Positions 22,839 to 36,535 are shown, counted from the first letter of the stretch. The stretch is DNA of 64,000 nucleotides from Nissolia schottii (GCA_003254905.1 QANU01085255.1:779624-843623); one strand, 5' to 3'. Made by a program: numbers and translations. The notes: generated from the sequence alone by a model not told the origin.

Positions 22839-25800
22839 ATGAGTGAGATCACTTCACCTTCACCAGATTTGCCTTCCAATTCGAGCCCTGATAGCTCCGA
22901 TCACGACCCTGACCCTCCCATCCAGCTCCACCTGCCACCCCTATCGTTAAGCCTCTTCGACGTGGAACCGTCGGAACCGAACGGTGTCGTTCACGGATCC
23001 GATTTTGCTCAACCGCAATCCTCCGGCGTCCACGAGGTCGTGATCCGCGGCTCATCCGAGCCGGGGAGCCCTAGCAGCAGCGGTTATGCCGGCGGAAGAG
23101 GTAGCAGCGCCGGAACCAGCGTCTCAGCCGCCGAAGACCTCCCTCACCACGAAATCGAGGAGCTGAGCATCCACGACGACCTCCCTCCTCCTCCTCCCTC
23201 GCTTCCTGGGAAGCGGCATGCCGACGAGGTATAGATATTCGTTGTCAATATCATTTTCTACGTTCCTGAAATTGGTTGCATGTTTCTTCAGCTTACGGCT
23301 ATAACAATTCGACTTTCCGTGCTGATTCTTTGATGGTCTAGATTTTGAATAGAAACTGTAATTATCACACGTGATGCAATTCAGTCCATTAGGAGTTAGT
23401 TATTCATGCTGTTACGGAAGTAATTAGGGTAGTTGTAGCCTGTGCAGAGATTTGTATAATGTGCAGTTAGAAGCATTCTAAGTAGCTTGTACTTGACCAT
23501 GTGTAGGAGCAATGGTGTAGGGTTTTTTTCCCCCTTATGTAATGAAATGAGCAATGTGAACGATTCAGTTTCAGTGTTTCTGATTAAGTATGTTAGGTTT
23601 GCTGATGCAGAAACTTGTTAATGCTTTGTGGCATTACATTTTCTTTGATATCATATTCTGCTTGATTAATGAATAAAGTGCAGGATGATGCTTCCATTTC
23701 ATGGAGGCAAAGGAAGAAGCATATTTTTGTTCTCAGTCATTCGGGCAAGCCAATATATTCGAGGTTAGTGTACAACGACTTCTCACATGAGCTTCCCTGA
23801 ATTGTAATCCATGTATCATTTTAGAATTATGCCTTAAACTTCATCTCCCACCTGTTCCTGTATTTATTGTTTTGCACCTTGTATTCCTCCCCTTCCAGGT
23901 ATGGAGATGAACACAAGCTTGCAGGGTTTTCAGCAACTTTGCAAGCAATCATTTCCTTTGTGGAGAATGGGTATTGTGTCTGTCTCTGTTCTTTTTAATT
24001 TTATCCTAATAGCAAGGAAGCATGGGTACGACACGGCAACATGAATACGACATGATACGAGTACAAGGATATGGCACGTTCTTAAAAATATAGGATGCGA
24101 CATAGTTAGGATATGTTGTATAATAAAACATAAAATAATAATATTATAAATAAAAAATGACAAATTATAGACATAAAAATAGATGTAGTTCACGTAAAAA
24201 TAAATTATCTCAGTGTAGTGTAATTATTAAAAAAAAAAAAGAAATTAATATCCTTGGTTCTAATGTCCTAATCCACTCTTAGTGTATTGTGTCTCTTGTT
24301 TTGAGATTTGAAAACTAAAACTGGGCACAGACAAACAAAGCGAGGGTGCACGCATCCGACACGGATACAGTGGCCTCCGACGTGCATCTGTGCTTCCTTG
24401 CCCAATAGTATCAAATTACAGAAATAATCCTTAAATATGTTTGATGTCCTTATTTGAATTACTTGAGAGGGATTTTGCAAACATTTCCTTTTTCTGTTTT
24501 CAGGGGTGACCGTGTCAAATTGGTGAGGGCTGGAAAGCATCAGGTCTGAATCTGGTCACATGCTTTTTCTCTCTTAAAAGCTTCTATTCGTGGATATACA
24601 CATTACACATTACTTCCTTATTAACCAGCACTTCAAGCCATCATAATTATTATGTTATCCAAAATGATATTATTATCCTGCTTAGCTTTAAAGTGTAAAT
24701 TGGACATACTGGCTGTTTGCTGAGCTGCTCATCTTATGTTAAATACTGTTAAGGAGAAAAGGATTTTGTCTGTGAGGCCTTGCTGCAGTGATCCCATGAT
24801 TTGGTGTTGTCAAATCTCAGTTTGAATTTGTGTTGTAGGTGATTTTTCTTGTGAAAGGGCCAATTTACTTAGTCTGCATCAGCTGCACAGAAGAGCCTTA
24901 TGAGTCATTGAGGGGGCAGTTGGAGCTTATTTATGGCCAGGTATAATTGAGTTGGACACTTGTATACAAAAAAAAAAGTTATGGATTCATTTGCTTTGCT
25001 TACTATGGGCCTGCTTCTTCAGCTTCTATGCTTCTTAGTTTACTATTACATCCTGTATTTAGTAAATCAATTAGACTAGTTATGTCGTTATTTGTGACAG
25101 TTATATGATACATCCCTTTTTTTGATACGTATGCAGATGATTGTTATACTAACAAAGTCAGTAAACAAATGTTTTGAGAAGAATCCGAAGTTTGATATGA
25201 CACCCTTGCTTGGTGGAACTGACATTGTCTTCTCTTCACTAATCCAATCTTTTAGTTGGTTTGTTTCTCTTCCCTAAACAATTCTGTTCTTATTTAAAGG
25301 GGAAGTAATAAAATCTCTTTTCCAGGATGGGTGTTTTAGGGTTTATTTTTTCTAGTCTTCTGAGTTTTTCCTTTTTTTTTTGGTGGGCTAGTGGGCTGGG
25401 GGTGGAGGTTATTTGTTTGTTTGATATTCGTGAGTTCTCTATATTCTACTTAAGATTTCAGTAGTAATCAATGTTATTGGTCTGATCTTTTCAGGAATCC
25501 AGCTACATTTCTTCATGCCTATACGTGTCTGCCTCTTGCCTATGCAACAAGGCAAGCTGCTGGTGCTATATTGCAGGACGTTGCAGATTCAGGTGTTCTG
25601 TTTGCAATACTGATGTGCAGGCACAAGGTTTAATCATATTCTTAAACAGTCTAGTTATATTACTATGACATAAAATGATAAAATAACACATTTGAGGTTG
25701 AATGCAGGTAATCAGTCTAGTTGGTGCTCAGAAAGCCACTCTTCATCCGGATGATATGTTGCTGCTGGCCAACTTCATCATGTCAACAGAATCCTTTAGG

Positions 25801-28181
25801 CAAGTAGAACTGGCAATATTTTTATTTTTCAGATATCAGCTCCAAGATGGTGTGATTGTATACTTTACTGTTCAGTCAGTCAAGTTGATGTTTGATGGTA
25901 TAGTTGACTCTTAGTTCAGTCTTTTGTTATTGATCCTACAAACAGTAAAACATTTTTAGATCCTGTGCAGTAGCAAATTGTTTGGAATTTGGATTTATTT
26001 GCTCTATCATTATGCAGGACATCCGAATCATTTTCACCTGTTTGCTTGCCAAGATACAATGCTTTGGCATTTCTGTATGCATATATCCATTATTTTGACG
26101 TGAGTCCGATTTGATTGCATAGACATTTGGAACATATGCCATATATTTTGCATTCAGCTCATAAATGACGAAGCTGTATGCATACGTGTGGCAGGATGAC
26201 ACATACTTGATGTTGCTGACCACTCATTCAGACGCGTTTTACCATCTTAAAGATTGCAGGTAAATGGTGGTTCGATATTCTGAGTTTCTGACCACTGTTA
26301 TTGTTGGATACATGATTTTTCGTTAAAAGAAGAAACCATAAGAAAAGGAAAAGAGCAAAGAGATACTAGATACTAGATCTCCATGTAGCGATTTTTTCTA
26401 GCAAGGCTAAGAAGTTTACCTGCCACTTTATAGGATTCGTATCGAAACAGTCCTTTTGAAGTCAAATGTCCTAAGTGAAGTTCAGAGATCCTTGCTAGAT
26501 GGTGGAATGCATGTTGAGGATCTGCCGCCATTACCTCGTTGTGGATCATCTTCCCATTTGGGCCAGCACAGGCTTCCATCAGATTCTCCTGAAAGATTAA
26601 GGGAACCTAGTTCTGGCACTGGTGGTGCTGCTGGGCTGTGGCATTTCATATATCGCAGTATATATCTAGATCAATATGTATCTTCAGAGTTCTCATCACC
26701 AATTAACACTCCTCAGCAGCAGAAAAGGTAGAATGTTATAGCATCCTGCTCGCATCTTCTGCTACTATAGCCTGTTTCACTTTTATTATGCATTTTTGCT
26801 TTTGTCAAAAGCATAACCTACATTTATTCTTACAGGTTGTATAGAGCTTACCAGAAACTTTTTGCTTCCATGCACGATAAAGGAATTGGGCCTCATAAAA
26901 CTCAGTTTAGAAGGGATGAAAACTATGGTAAATTATAAATATTATTATTCATACTTTGTAGTCCGAGATATTAATGGATGTTACATTTATTTTTGAGCTG
27001 ATGAAATTCTTTATTTTCAATTCTACATTTTTTCTTGTGTATGAGGGCAGGGTGGGGAGGGGAAGGGGATGGGTAAGACAAGGTCATATTTTCATTTGTA
27101 GTATTTGTCGTCAATTTCAATCCTCGATGTTTCAGAGTGTTTATATGAAAAGGTGGACCCACTGTTTATTGTGAGGTGCAGTTAGAGATTCATGTCAATG
27201 AAAGACAAGCCAATCTAGGCCTTTTTTGTTATGCTGTGAAAAACCAAGTCTGCTTGTGAAAACTATACATATTGTGTGATCAAATGTATGATAGCTCAAT
27301 AATCAGAAATAGAGGGAGATAAAGATAACTATAGATGAAATCATTAAGAAGGACATGATTTAATGGCTTTTAATGCCTTTTACCGCACATATGATTTAAG
27401 ATGGGACACAATAGCATGTTCGATCCATATAGCTGACCCAACCTTGTGGGAAGAACCTTTGTTGTTGTTGTAGTAGTTTGAATTATAATACACCATTGCA
27501 TTTGCATGCTACATTGAACTCTAGTCAAAATAATAAGATGAATTTTATGTGGCAGTTCTTCTCTGTTGGGTAACACAGGATTTCGAGCTTTATGCCGCAT
27601 TTGATCCCCTTGCAGACAAGGTATCGTTTTTGCTTGCCTACAAGATTTCTTAATTACTTTTCCAATATTCCATATTTCTTATATTAAACAGGTGGAGGTT
27701 TACAATTAACATCCAATGAAGGGTCTGATATAAAACTGTTACAAGTCTGAAATTTAGCCTTGTGCATGTTTTGCATATTCCAGAGATGTTCATAGGCTCT
27801 CTTTTTTATTTACCACTAGGATTGCTTTAGTTGGTTTTTTTTTTTTAAAAAAAAAAGGAACCATTTTGTTTATTTGTTTGGAGAAAGGTTTAAAAAAGAG
27901 AAGGAGGAAGAAACATACTATTATACTAATAAAATCGGACCTTTGCTTTCTTGGAAAAACCATATTCTATATCATTTGCTGGTATATTAATGCAGTAAAT
28001 CAGTGATAAAAAATTTACAAATTCCATTTATATTTCCACCATACTGGATATATTCTGATTATTTTTGCACAATGAGCATATGCAGGCCTTGGCAATAAAG
28101 ACTTGCAATCGGGTTTGTCAATGGATAAAAGATGTCGAAAATGAAATATTTTTGCTAGGAGCTAGCCCCTTTTCATGGTGA
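22839..28181 (+). CDS. MON1: Vacuolar fusion protein MON1 homologue
   Basis: With CCZ1, MON1 forms the guanine-nucleotide exchange factor that activates Rab7 on late endosomes, needed for fusion with the vacuole. Fourteen exons: 22839-23228, 23684-23763, 23899-23970, 24504-24543, 24839-24940, 25137-25258, 25495-25627, 25708-25799, 26018-26099, 26195-26259, 26434-26727, 26836-26927, 27556-27620, 28086-28181. They join in frame to 574 residues. The first about 130 residues are Ser/Pro/acidic and disordered-looking, as in other plant MON1. Then the conserved SAND/MON1 core begins ([20 protein letters not shown]), with [20 protein letters not shown], the middle longin-type region and the terminal [14 protein letters not shown]. 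Intron 8 has a GC donor (AG|GCAAGT at 25800). Intron 3 carries a hAT-like MITE. The in-frame codon upstream at 22797 is TTG, so the start is 22839. Confidence 0.93.
24013..24400. mobile_element. hAT-type MITE inside MON1 intron 3
   Basis: 388 bp bounded by inverted ends CAAGGAAGCA (24013-24022) and TGCTTCCTTG (24391-24400), flanked by near-perfect 8-bp direct repeats CCTAATAG (24005-24012) and CCCAATAG (24401-24408). Eight-base target duplications and CA..TG ends are hallmarks of hAT elements. No coding capacity. The outer parts are rich in ACGACACGG-like words, the middle is AT-rich. Confidence 0.65.
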
Positions 28182-31100
28182 CTTCCTATCAAATACTGTA
28201 AAGATGCGCGTGTAAGTTAATTAAATATTATCTCTCTTGAATTTTTTCTTTATCTTCCTTTCGATTATTCCCGTTTAAGAGCTCTGATATAAAATCATGT
28301 CATCAATTCGTCTAGTTTCATGCCCACGCCCAAAACATTTCATTCTTAAGTCGTCATCAGCTGTAAGAGTATTTAATTAACGGTGTTGTTGACGTGGTTC
28401 TTGCACTAGCATTAGTATGGGATCTTTTATTGGGCGGAACCAAGAGATTGAATGCTGAATGTTGCAGAGTTACCAGAGTTTGTTACACGACTTTGTTAGT
28501 TGTATAGCGTAAGCATATAGTTAGACTATTGATTCTAGTGGATTATTTTCAAGAGATGATATCACCAATAAGCTCAATTTCAATACAATTTTGTGCCGAT
28601 TCCATTCATAACTTGAACTTGTTTTGAGTTTTAGTTTGTATAAGTGATGAAATTTTTGTTGTAATCCCATTGATAGATGAGAATTTAGACGGACGGTTGT
28701 GTGCACTGTGCAGTGGTTGATTCATGTTGGTTTTGTATTTGCGTCTAAATATCCGCCGAAGATTTCATAAAAGAGTAGGTGGGGGAGCATTTGGGTTGAA
28801 ACTATTGGGATTGCACTTACGGTGACGGCTGACGCCCTCATGGAATTTAATTTCATTGCATAAAGCATGAATAGTGTTTTAACCCATCTACAACAGGAGG
28901 AAGCTTAAGAAAAACAGTGAAAACTTAGTCCGATAGATCACAGATGGTTAGATATAATCACTAGCGTTATTACAACAGCCACCCTACCTAGAATATTAAC
29001 AAAAGATCTTAGCTTCCTAACCCACTATCAACTTGAAGATTAAGGTTTTCTCCCAAATCATATCTGTGTTTGCAAGCTTTCTCTAAACTAATCAATCAGA
29101 TCGTTGATTATTGTGAGACAAGCTTGAAGTAGGAACCCTCGAGTCCTTGTGATGAATCTTCCTCTCCTTTGATTAAAAGTTTAACACCTCTTCTGCTCCA
29201 AGCTTGTCTCGCAAATAACTTTATCTTAAACCAAAGGGTGATTAACAGCAGGTGAAACAAAAAAAAGTTCTAATTGACCATATGTAATCTAACCTAAGTC
29301 GTTGATTTATCAGTTATCATGAATGCAACTTTCTGAAGCCGTCAAAAGTGAGTAATGGTGAAAAGATCAAAGGTGTGAATGAACTTTATTCCATTTCCCA
29401 CTAGGACGATAGCTAGTTCTAAATGTGGCAACGTTATTTTCAGCCTACAATTAGAATGCGTGAAGTACTAGAATATTTAAGGGGAAAAACTTGTTTCAAA
29501 TATGTATATTATATTATCACATCGGAGAATTATATATAAAAATGTCAGTAACTTGATTATGGCACATGAATACACGGAGCTCCATTTAATGCATGGTTCG
29601 TTCAATATAGTTGAGTGGGAAAATAAGAGCAGTGAATAAGAAGCAATTTTATTTTGTTTTTTGGAGTTTTTGCTAACAAATGCTTTCAAGGCTAAGTTAA
29701 AGAAACCAAAGTAAAAAAGTTTTGAGTTAATAATGCATTTTTAACACAAATTTATCATTTTTTACTTTCTTAATAAATGTTTTTATACTGGTTAGCAAAA
29801 TCTTTTTTTATTTTGGAAAAAGGAGCAAAATTTTTCCCAAGCCTCTTTCATTCATTTACGCTGTCGTTGGGCATCTTCACTGTGGATTCGGTTGCTCCGA
29901 TTTGTCAAAAGACAGCAATTAACTCCTTTATGGCCACTTTAGGGGAGTCAAACTTCACCGATTTTAGAGATTAAAGTTTTGTTCCCCACTCCTGCATAAT
30001 AGTGAATCCTAAGCTTTTAACAATCCCCCAAATGACCATAGTACCCTCGCACCTCCACGTAGCATCTCATTAACAATGGTACTACTAGGTGAATATGGAT
30101 AGTAGAATGAAGCCACGTGCTTACAAACTGAATAAAATAAAATAAAAACACTTAATAATTATGAATCTAATTCATATCACGTGACCTGTTATAGGGCTCT
30201 TCGGTGGCTCAGTGGTTTCAGCGTTGCATTTATATGCACCATTATGAAAAGTTACTAAGTTACTGCTTTGCAATTTTTGACCTCCCCACTGCAATGCCAT
30301 GCACTATTCTTTTCTTCGAGAAAGAGAGACGGTTTGTAATCTAATATTCTTATTTACTACTCTCTCTATTCCATGATATAATTTTAATCACTTTCATCTT
30401 TTCAGGTTCATTATAATTCAATGTACTTGAATATAAATTGTGTTTATATATATTATAATGAACTTAAAAATATGAAAGAAACTAATATTATAGATCAGAT
30501 GGAGTAGTTTAATAATTGTTCTATGTATAAAAACTATTTTAAATTTGTTAATATTAATTTTTATGAAAATTATTTAATTTTATGTTTAGTATTTTTAAAT
30601 GTTAAAAGTGAGAGAATGTTAATTTTAAATTAAAAAAGATTTAGTGGGATAAAGTAGAATGAATTTAGTAAAATCTAAAATTTAAGAAAAGCTTAAATAG
30701 AGTTTAGTGAAAAAACAGTTTAAGCAAAAAAATTTCCTCCAAAATAGGTGGGTAAAAGACTCAAACATTTAATCAATATAGATGATAAGATTAATACGTT
30801 AACTAAGTTATTATTGATTCTGTTTGTTTTTTTAATAGTTTGTAAAAATCATAAATTCGATGTCATTACAAAAAAATAATAAAAAGAAAACTCCAACTTC
30901 TGCTGTGCCATTGTAGCAAAATAATGTGTAAAGTTGAAGTTAAACCGATAAATACAGTGTATTAAGTTTATTATTTTCTTAAAACAAGTTATGTCATTTA
31001 AACCCTGAAAGAAAAGGAAAACATATAAAATACTCACGATCAGTATCAAAGACATTCACATTACTAATTGGAAATGAATTATAATAAATATCTTTCTGAA

Positions 31101-32820
31101 AAAATCATATGACGACATTGGAAGTGTGATTTGTAAAAAAACTGTTCATTTCACATTACAAACTTGAATTGGATTCAAGTCCATCCGGACTAAGGTGAAA
31201 CTAATGCCAACAAATAAAAGAAAAGTGGTCCAGATGATTAAATATGCAATTTTTTTAGGTATCTTTCACCGAATTGTTATACACTACTATTGCTTACCCA
31301 TTTTGAATCGTTATGAGACAGATAGCTATCGCAGCACATGAACATGCCACTAGGCATCGAAACATAGGTTTCGGGAATTAATGCAAACAAAATTAGATTC
31401 CCTCTGTTTCATATATTATATTATGATGAAGAGTGGCCATTTTTATTTGTTTATCGTATGACTACGAAGCATATCTTATTATCAAAACCTACATTGATTT
31501 TTGTGTAGTGAAAATATAAAAATTAAGATTCACATTTGTCTGACTTTGGAGATTTAAAATTTAGAGCATCATTTCTTAGGGCTAACGACTTGAATTTTCA
31601 TATGATTCCGTAGTATTGATGCAAACAAATAGCTCGATTTTGATAAAGTTGTGACAGTAAATCAGATGAAATGGTCATACTTTCTTGAGTCCTGCTTCAA
31701 CGCAATTTTAAAAGGTACAACTGAGGTTTTCTTTTCATTTTTTTTTTATTAAAAGTTTAATGTTTATGCGTGTAAAAACAATGTCATCCATGTATTATTA
31801 TTATATCATCAAAAATAATTACCGAAACTCGCGACTAAAAAAAAACTATTTTTATTGTTGTGATAACATGTCATTTTTTATCTTCTTACTTACATTTAAA
31901 AAGCAAAGAAAAAAAATTAATCACAAAAATGAGTCATACCAACTTCATTAGCAAAAAGAAAGACACTCAAAGAAGAAAGTCTTCTCCACAGTAACGCATA
32001 TTGAGTATACATTAAATATATTTCTTAAGCATTTAAATATTTTTATTGATTTAAATATGAATTTTTTTATTTTATTCTTTAAAGTCAGATATTTATGTTA
32101 AAAAAAAATCCTTACTCTACTTCTTTTGGGTCTTTAAAATATTTCAATTCTAAAATAATATCGCGATTAAAAAAATAATTCTCAACAACGGCCTCTTCAT
32201 AGTTTCATAACTTAAATATTGACCCTCTCATTAGCATGTGTGTATTTATATATTACAGGATGATTAGGGTATTTGATATGAAAAACAACTAAAATAAAAA
32301 TTATGAATAAAATTACATGTTCATTTTATTTATGAAAAGAAAATCCTATTTAATTTGATTAAGAATGCAACTCACTTGTCACTCTATCAACCCCTTAGTT
32401 GATGGGTGTGCACTTAAAAAAAACGAAAAAAGTTAACAAATGCGATCATAACAAAAGTTATGAAATTCTAGACATAACAGTTATTAGAATGGGAGGAGAA
32501 GGTGTTAGGTAATTGATTAGATTGGCTATATCAAATTAAATACTACTAAGATTTTTGCGAGAGAGAGACAGATTAGTAGTAAATACAAGTGTCACCGCTG
32601 TATTAGTAGATCATAATAACAATCTAATTAAAAATTAAAATATGGTAAAAAAATAAAGAAAATAGTACTATCCATTTACCGATCCGCTACTGGGTGCATC
32701 CAAATTTTTGAGTTGACCAAGAGTTACAAACAACATTAAATAACTTGCCAAAAATATAATAATAATAATAATAAAATAGTAGTAATACATTAATTACACA
32801 TTAAAAACCAAACAAAATAA
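28182..32820. other. MON1 3' region and AT-rich intergenic DNA
   Basis: About 4.6 kb. The first few hundred bases should be the MON1 3' UTR. The stretch 28860-29260 is less AT-rich and contains an imperfect inverted pair (GAGACAAGCTTGA near 29112-29126 and CCAAGCTTGTCTC near 29193-29205), of unknown meaning. A Stowaway-like MITE lies at 30360-30504. No gene-like frame seen. Confidence 0.45.
30360..30504. mobile_element. Stowaway-like MITE, TA target site
   Basis: 145-bp palindromic AT-rich element between TA dinucleotides (30358-30359 and 30505-30506). Left arm CTCTCTCTATTCC..., right arm reverse complement CTCCATCTGATC...; both continue with TTTCAT and GGTTCATTATAAT / AGTTCATTATAAT at matching distances. 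Fits Stowaway (Tc1/mariner). Confidence 0.55.
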
Positions 32821-32895
32821 AACACTCTTTCCTCTTTCTTCACTTTTCTGCACAATCTCACTTTCTAGCCCCTCATCTCTCATTTCTGCATCAAC

Positions 32896-32903
32896 AAACC
32901 CTA
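32896..32903 (+). promoter_or_regulatory. Telo-box in the DRB2 leader
   Basis: AAACCCTA, 131 bases before the DRB2 ATG, in a CT-rich leader that begins near 32825. Telo-boxes are common in leaders of genes active in dividing cells. The leader contains no ATG before 33034. Confidence 0.4.
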
Positions 32904-33033
32904 AAAAAAATCCCCATTCTCCTCGCCGGAGCCAAATTCTCCGGCAGCACCGGGAGGGAGAAAGCTCCGGCTACTACCTGACCAGAACCGATCTGTATCC
33001 GGCGACCATTTCCGGGAAGAAGGAGAAGAGAGA

Positions 33034-36000
33034 ATGTACAAGAACCAGCTCCAGGAGCTGGCGCAGCGGAGCTGCTTCAACCTGCCGTCGTACACGTGCA
33101 TTCGGGAAGGTCCGGATCACGCGCCGAGGTTCAAGGCGACGGTGAACTTCAACGGCGAGGTCTTCGAGAGCCCTCACTACTGCTCAACGCTCCGCCAGGC
33201 CGAGCACTCCGCCGCCGAGGTCGCCCTCAACTCCCTCTCTCACCGCGGTCCCTCCCACTCTCTCGCCGCCAAGATCCTCGTGAGTACTGCTACCACTCCT
33301 CCTTCGTCTTCTTCAATTTCCACGTTCATTCCGTCAATGTCGCCTTTTTAGCTTTTAGGGCTTTTTTTTGCTATTTCGTTCTTCGTGCTGACGTTAACTT
33401 CGTTGGGGTTAGTAACTAGTAGTAAAAACCGTTATTTGCTAACGTGCGCCGTGATGGTGAACCTGGAGACTGGTGGGTTAAGGGGTTTTCGGGCGGGGAA
33501 GCTCGCGCTATCCTGCGCCGCCGGCGTTGTTAGTACGGCTCTGCGGAATGCCCTTTGGGGGGTCGGACTGGTTGACCAAGAGAAGGTGGGAACAGTGTGA
33601 ACTGGGGAAGCTATTCGGTAGGCCAGAAAATGGTGAGGTTGAGATTCCCGTTGCTTAATTAGTTCTGAGTACAGAGCAATGGAATTGGTTTTATGTGAAA
33701 GTCAAATAATTCTGACAAGCTTTGGTTGTAGCCTTTTTCCGCTTGGTGGGGGAAGAACTTAGGTTTTCAATTTCAGTGGTTTTCAACTTTAGATGTTACG
33801 GGTGGCAAGAATCTAGTCATCTCACCGGTTACAGTAAGAGTTACTGTTGCTAAGAGTGCAGACATAGCTATCTCCCTTTCCTTATATTTCATTTAGTGTT
33901 CGTGCAATTTGTGAGTTGTGAGACGTGTAAAATGTGGTGATGGCCTATATTTTATATGCTGTGCAATCCTCCGTTTTTGAGTGACTAACTGGCTTTTAGT
34001 ACCATACAAGAAATGGCAAGTATCTTCCCTATGTTGGGTTGCATAAAGCAAAGTTTGATGTGAATATCTGAACTGTATATGTTGCTGTTGAAAGGTTGTA
34101 GATATACCATATGTCCGTAGCAGTAGGAATGTTTCCTAGAATTGGAATCGAGTTTTTGCCAAGCCAGTTACATTTGAATCTGGATTGATTCTACGTTTTG
34201 TACAAAACCAATTATTGTATTGATTCATCATGAGGCAACAATGCTCACAATTCATCAGAGTGAGTTCGAATGACAAATATATTGAGTCAGGGGGGTCCTT
34301 GAGAAAATTGTGGCATTAGCATGATAACCACTAAACATGCTATGCTAACAGTTCCAACAGAAACAACTCTTTTCAGTAACTTTTAGTTATGCCCTGTTTA
34401 TACTAATCGTGATACTCAAATATACTGTTACTGGTTGACTGATGCAATTGTCTCCTTTTTTACTTTATTTTAAAATTTAATAAACAAACATTATTGGCTG
34501 ATACAGAACCATTCAGTACTGTTTTCTACTGGAAAGGTTGGGTTTTGAACCTAAGATTATTGATGAAGTTTTCCAGTTAATATTAGATATCATTCATGAT
34601 ACATGATTGTCTTTGTTAGAAGCCTATATGTAATAAAAAGTAAATGTTTCTTAAAGAAGGTTTGAACTTTGTGCTACTCTGTTGTATAACCTGCAAAGTT
34701 TTTGCTCACTGTAACTTCTTTTGCTTTCTCTAATCAATTTGCCAATGTGGAAAACAAAAAACTAACTTGTAAACATAGTTTTTTTCGTTCTCCCAGTAAC
34801 CAATAACATTCTCTGTAACATCTTCCATCTTCTGTTCTTTGTTTGGAAGTCCTTGGCCTTCTTGTCTTTTAAAGGGGAAAATGTAGGAACCCCAGAATGT
34901 GGTAATGGGGCTGTTGTATCCTATGTATACACTTATCTTTCTTCAAGTCTCCCAATAAATATTCTTTCATATTAAAGTGGAACTTTTATTCAAAATGTTT
35001 CTTCTATTAGCCTTTGCTATCATTGTTAATATGTCTATATCCCCATTGCCTTGTATGGCTTCATTGCACCCATTATTTTTTTGTCCATATACTTATAACT
35101 ATTAATTTTTCAGGATGAGACTGGAGTCTACAAGAACCTCTTACAGGAAATTGCACAAAGGGTAGGGGCTCCATTGCCTCAGTACACAACATTCAGGTCA
35201 GGCCTAGGACATCTACCTGTTTTTACTGGGATAGTAGAATTGGCTGGAATCACTTTTACTGGTGAACCTGCCAAGAATAAGAAACAAGCCGAGAAAAATG
35301 CAGCAATGGCGGCTTGGTCATCTCTAAAACAATGTAAGTGGCTAGATAACTTTTGTCTGAAAAATAATTTCTTTAATGGAAATATATGGAACTATACATC
35401 GACCTGTCCTCTGAATATAGCAGTATACATAGACCACAAAATGTAACAGTAGCAGTACCCCACCCAAGCCTGTTTCCCTGATTGTCATTCTTCTAGGACA
35501 TGAGGCTCAAAATTTCATTTTAAAAAATTGTGTATTCTTTTTCATAGTTTGTTTGTGACCAGGGCCAAAATCATCATTCATCAATGCGTTATTAACAAAC
35601 CTTCATCCTTTAGAAGTCATGATATTACATGCCAGATAGTTTTTCACCTGCCTTTGATAATCTTAACAAATTTTTAACCTCTTTTGTATCTGAGTCAGAT
35701 TTAAGATCTCCTCTCTAAATAATTGAATATAAATTGGCAATATTTTTGTTTCTCACCAGTGGCAAAAGAAACTGCAAACTCATCATGTGAACCAGAGAAC
35801 AATGACGAACTTGAACAAATCACAATAGCACGGGCTTTACTGAACTATCGCCTGAAGGAAAAGATGGCAATGTCAAACCCAAATGCTCCTAATCCATTTC
35901 CAAAGAAGTTTCAGATTCAAAATACCAGGCCAACCAGTCCTCAACCGCTGCCTAAAACTACATCGAAGATCCTTCCCCTAATTTGCCAAAAGACAGGACC

Positions 36001-36535
36001 TCGACACAAGCCCTCATTGGCAATAGCAAATGAAAGTCCTCGAAGCAGGTATCCACTAGCAGTAGCAGCAGCAGCCACTGACAATTCCATGGTGCCACCA
36101 CAGTCTTCTGCACCAGAATGCCGAGGGACCCGTCCCATGAAGTTCCCTGCAGCAGGAGCAGCGCCATATGTTCCCATTCGACAAATGAGATCACCTTGTC
36201 AAGGGATTGCACCTCCAGTGACTATAAGGTCTGTAATACCCGTCTTCTCTGCACCACCTCTTCCACCACCTGCTGCATTGACCCATTCGGTCATACGGGC
36301 TCCTCCTGTACGAATTGCTCCTCCAGTCAATATTCGACAAGCTGTTCCAGTATATTCTGCTCCACCTGTAAGAAAAGATGAATCTGCTCCCATCCCAAAA
36401 GAAAACCCCCCAACTAATAGTGCCCCTGGCCAGCAAGATGAACTGCTGGCTAAAATTCAAGAGACGGACACCAAGATTGTGAATGCATCACCAGAATCAC
36501 GGACAGTGCAGGGCTTGGAGCAGCTGAAAATTTGA
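33034..36535 (+). CDS. DRB2: Double-stranded RNA-binding protein, DRB2-like
   Basis: Plant DRB proteins bind dsRNA and shape Dicer-like activity; DRB2 (with DRB3/DRB5) acts in miRNA selection, translational repression and antiviral defence. Three exons: 33034-33279, 35114-35333 and 35760-36535, joined in frame to 413 residues. dsRBD1 occupies about residues 1-70 (start MYKNQLQELAQRSCFNLPSY; KxxAE-type end RQAEHSAAEVAL). dsRBD2 covers about 87-155 (VYKNLLQEIAQRVGAPLPQY ... NKKQAEKNAAMAAWSSL), both with the basic, Ala-rich helix 2 that grips dsRNA. The rest is a Pro-rich tail with imperfect APPVxIR / PVFSAPP / PVYSAPP repeats (about 300-370). This layout and the very conserved paired domains fit DRB2/3/5 rather than HYL1/DRB1 or DRB4; DRB2 is the best guess within the group. 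Intron 1 is long (1834 bp) and featureless. Confidence 0.93.

Noticed and set aside
30195..30260. TGGCTCAGTGG, a perfect pol III A-box word (30205-30215)
   Set aside because: No matching B box follows at the right distance and no cloverleaf can be drawn, so neither a tRNA gene nor a SINE is called.
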